Positions 6,672 through 7,938 of a DNA stretch of 7,938 bases are shown here, piece after piece. Each line of letters starts with the position of its first letter. The stretch's first letter is position 1. Under the pieces are notes generated by a model, which made no database searches, was not told the origin of the DNA, and worked only from the letters and a program-made list of their open reading frames with translations. The stretch is from Thiotrichales bacterium (lineage in GTDB: Bacteria > Pseudomonadota > Gammaproteobacteria > Thiomicrospirales > Thiomicrospiraceae), in contig JACXUQ010000048.1 in the NCBI GenBank assembly GCA_014763835.1, positions 1 to 7,938 on the forward strand. The letters run 5' to 3'. Position numbers and translations under genes: made by a program.

Positions 6672-7853
6672 TTACGACTCCTGCTTGTTGCTATTCTTAG
6701 AATCGCCGCTGCCGGACCCGGCCTGTTGAGTTTTTTCCGTCGGTTTTTGGGCCGGTATTTTCGCGGGCTTCAGCAGCTCTTCCTGACTTTGAGCGTTTTC
6801 TATCGCTTTAATGCGCACTTTCATTTTCGGTTTGAGGCGCATCACACCTTGGCTGACAACCAGATCGCCGGCGTTCAGCCCTTGGGTGATTTCGATCATG
6901 GCGCTGCCGATCTGGCCGCTTTTGACTTCCACTTTCTCGGTGATATAGCTATCGTCCTTGGCTTGCAGACGGTAGACGAACTCGCGGTCGCCGACCATCA
7001 GCAGGGCGCTGTTGGGAATCTGCAGTTGGAATTGCGGCGGCAGTTCCAAGGTGGCTTCGACCAGCATATTGGTTTTGAGCAGATGGTCGGGATTGGCGAC
7101 CAGCGCGCGCACCTGCACCATGCGCACGTTCTGTTCGATGCGCGGTGAAATCGCCTGGATTTGACCTTGGAAAACCCGGTTGGGGTAGGCGCTGGTGGTG
7201 AGGTTGACGTTCTGTCCGCGGGAAAGGTGGGCGAGGTATTTGACCGGCACCAGCAGGTCGAGCTTCATGCTGCGGGTGTCGTCCAAGCTGACAATCTGTT
7301 CGCCGGCGGTCACCAGCGCGCCAACCGCAACTTGGCTCAGGCCGAGTTCGCCGTCAAACGGGGCGTAGATGCGGCGGTCGGCCACCTGCGCTTCATACAC
7401 TTTGCGCTGCGCGGTGGCGGTTTGCCATTCGCGGTATTTTTCGTCCACTTGCGATTGGGTCACCGAGCCGCGGCCGACGACGTTCTTGACGCGCTGGTAT
7501 TGCAACCAGGCCTCTTCGGTCTGGGCTTTGGCCTGTTCCAGGCGCGCCAGTTCTTCGGCGCTGTTAAGCTCCAACAGTAGCTGGCTTTTGTTGACCCATT
7601 GGCCGTCTTTGAAATGGATCGCCTGGATTTTGTCGGTGACATTGGCGGCGATCTGAATTGATTCCTTGGCTTGCAGCGTGCCGAGCGCCTTGATGTGCTG
7701 CGGTTGGGATACAGATTGAACCTCAAAGGCGATAACCGGCAGCGGCGGTTTGGGTTTGGCGGCGGCATTTTCTTCTGCGGCAATCGCCGGGTTTATCAAA
7801 GTCAGCGAGCCGAGCGCAAAAGCGGTGAAAAAGTGGCGTAACAGCGTTGTCAT
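6672..7853 (-). CDS. RND efflux membrane fusion protein (AcrA/MexA-like adaptor)
   Basis: This 393-residue periplasmic adaptor would link the RND transporter encoded just downstream to an outer-membrane channel. A Sec signal peptide covers about 1-26 (cleavage at IAA/E). There is no lipobox cysteine, so it is probably not a lipoprotein, unlike AcrA. Residues 52-98 (KALGTLQAKESIQI...DGQWVNKSQLLLELN) and 159-190 (DRRIYAPFDGELG...VTAGEQIVSL) are the two halves of the lipoyl domain. The alpha-helical hairpin lies between them at about 99-155. Beta-barrel and membrane-proximal domains follow to about 350. The tail (352-393) is hydrophilic, rich in Lys, Gln and Ser. The ATG at 7853 is preferred because the protein then begins directly with the signal peptide; the in-frame TTG at 7916 lies inside the candidate promoter. 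No clear Shine-Dalgarno motif precedes the ATG. No TolC-like gene follows the pair. Confidence 0.93.
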   Translation of the reverse strand: MTTLLRHFFTAFALGSLTLINPAIAAEENAAAKPKPPLPVIAFEVQSVSQPQHIKALGTLQAKESIQIAANVTDKIQAIHFKDGQWVNKSQLLLELNSAEELARLEQAKAQTEEAWLQYQRVKNVVGRGSVTQSQVDEKYREWQTATAQRKVYEAQVADRRIYAPFDGELGLSQVAVGALVTAGEQIVSLDDTRSMKLDLLVPVKYLAHLSRGQNVNLTTSAYPNRVFQGQIQAISPRIEQNVRMVQVRALVANPDHLLKTNMLVEATLELPPQFQLQIPNSALLMVGDREFVYRLQAKDDSYITEKVEVKSGQIGSAMIEITQGLNAGDLVVSQGVMRLKPKMKVRIKAIENAQSQEELLKPAKIPAQKPTEKTQQAGSGSGDSKNSNKQES

Positions 7854-7888
7854 GGCGATAAGTGTCGTCGTTAATTGAGGATAAACCG

Positions 7889-7916
7889 ATTGTATGCTTG
7901 CGGCCAGGCTTTGCAA
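7889..7916 (-). promoter_or_regulatory. Candidate sigma70 promoter of the efflux operon
   Basis: The minus strand has TTGCAA (7916-7911, 4 of 6 to the -35 consensus), a 16-base spacer and TACAAT (7894-7889, 5 of 6 to the -10 consensus). Transcription would start near 7882, leaving a leader of about 29 bases before the ATG at 7853. The bases beyond, up to the window end, show no other feature. Confidence 0.4.
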
Positions 7917-7938
7917 AGTTCTTTAACCGCATGGGCGG

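Noticed and set aside
7854..7916. Longer adaptor N-terminus from the TTG at 7916
   Set aside because: It would put 21 polar residues before the signal peptide, and the TTG lies in a plausible -35 box. The ATG at 7853 gives a normal Sec signal.
1..7938. CRISPR arrays, tRNA or rRNA genes, transposases
   Set aside because: No regularly spaced repeats, no tRNA-like cloverleaf or rRNA sequence, and no transposase motifs were seen on either strand.

Overview
The window carries two tandem gene clusters, and every gene I can support lies on the minus strand. The genes look like those of a Gram-negative proteobacterium, probably a gammaproteobacterium. The grounds are an outer-membrane CopB, a Tat-exported CopA, a tripartite-type RND pump and GC-rich coding DNA. 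No marker in the window fixes the genus.

The right half (about 3570-7916) is a two-gene multidrug-type RND efflux operon. A candidate sigma70 promoter (about 7889-7916) precedes a periplasmic membrane fusion protein (start best placed at 7853). Three bases after that gene comes a 1032-residue HAE1-type inner-membrane transporter. No outer-membrane channel gene is present, so the pump probably borrows a TolC-like protein encoded elsewhere.

The left half (about 210-3529) is a copper-resistance cluster. It opens with a small exported Met/His/Cys-rich protein resembling CopL, followed by the multicopper oxidase CopA and the outer-membrane protein CopB. The order matches the copL-copA-copB arrangement known from Xanthomonas. 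The cluster has its own promoter just downstream of the RND gene, with a perfect TTGACA -35 box. The -10 box is so close to the copL ATG that the transcript may be leaderless. No copC, copD or two-component regulator is visible. The likely division of work is that the small protein binds copper in the periplasm, CopA oxidises and sequesters it there, and CopB acts at the outer membrane. The pump, judged by family, probably exports organic compounds and not metal.

The points most worth a second look are in the non-coding DNA. A 16-bp sequence at the copA start is one base away from a chromosomal parS (ParB-binding) site. The copL-copA gap holds an 11-bp perfect inverted repeat whose arm abuts the copA ribosome binding site. 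A terminator-like hairpin in the RND-copL gap has its T-run on the strand opposite to all genes. The first 166 bases contain no gene I can identify.
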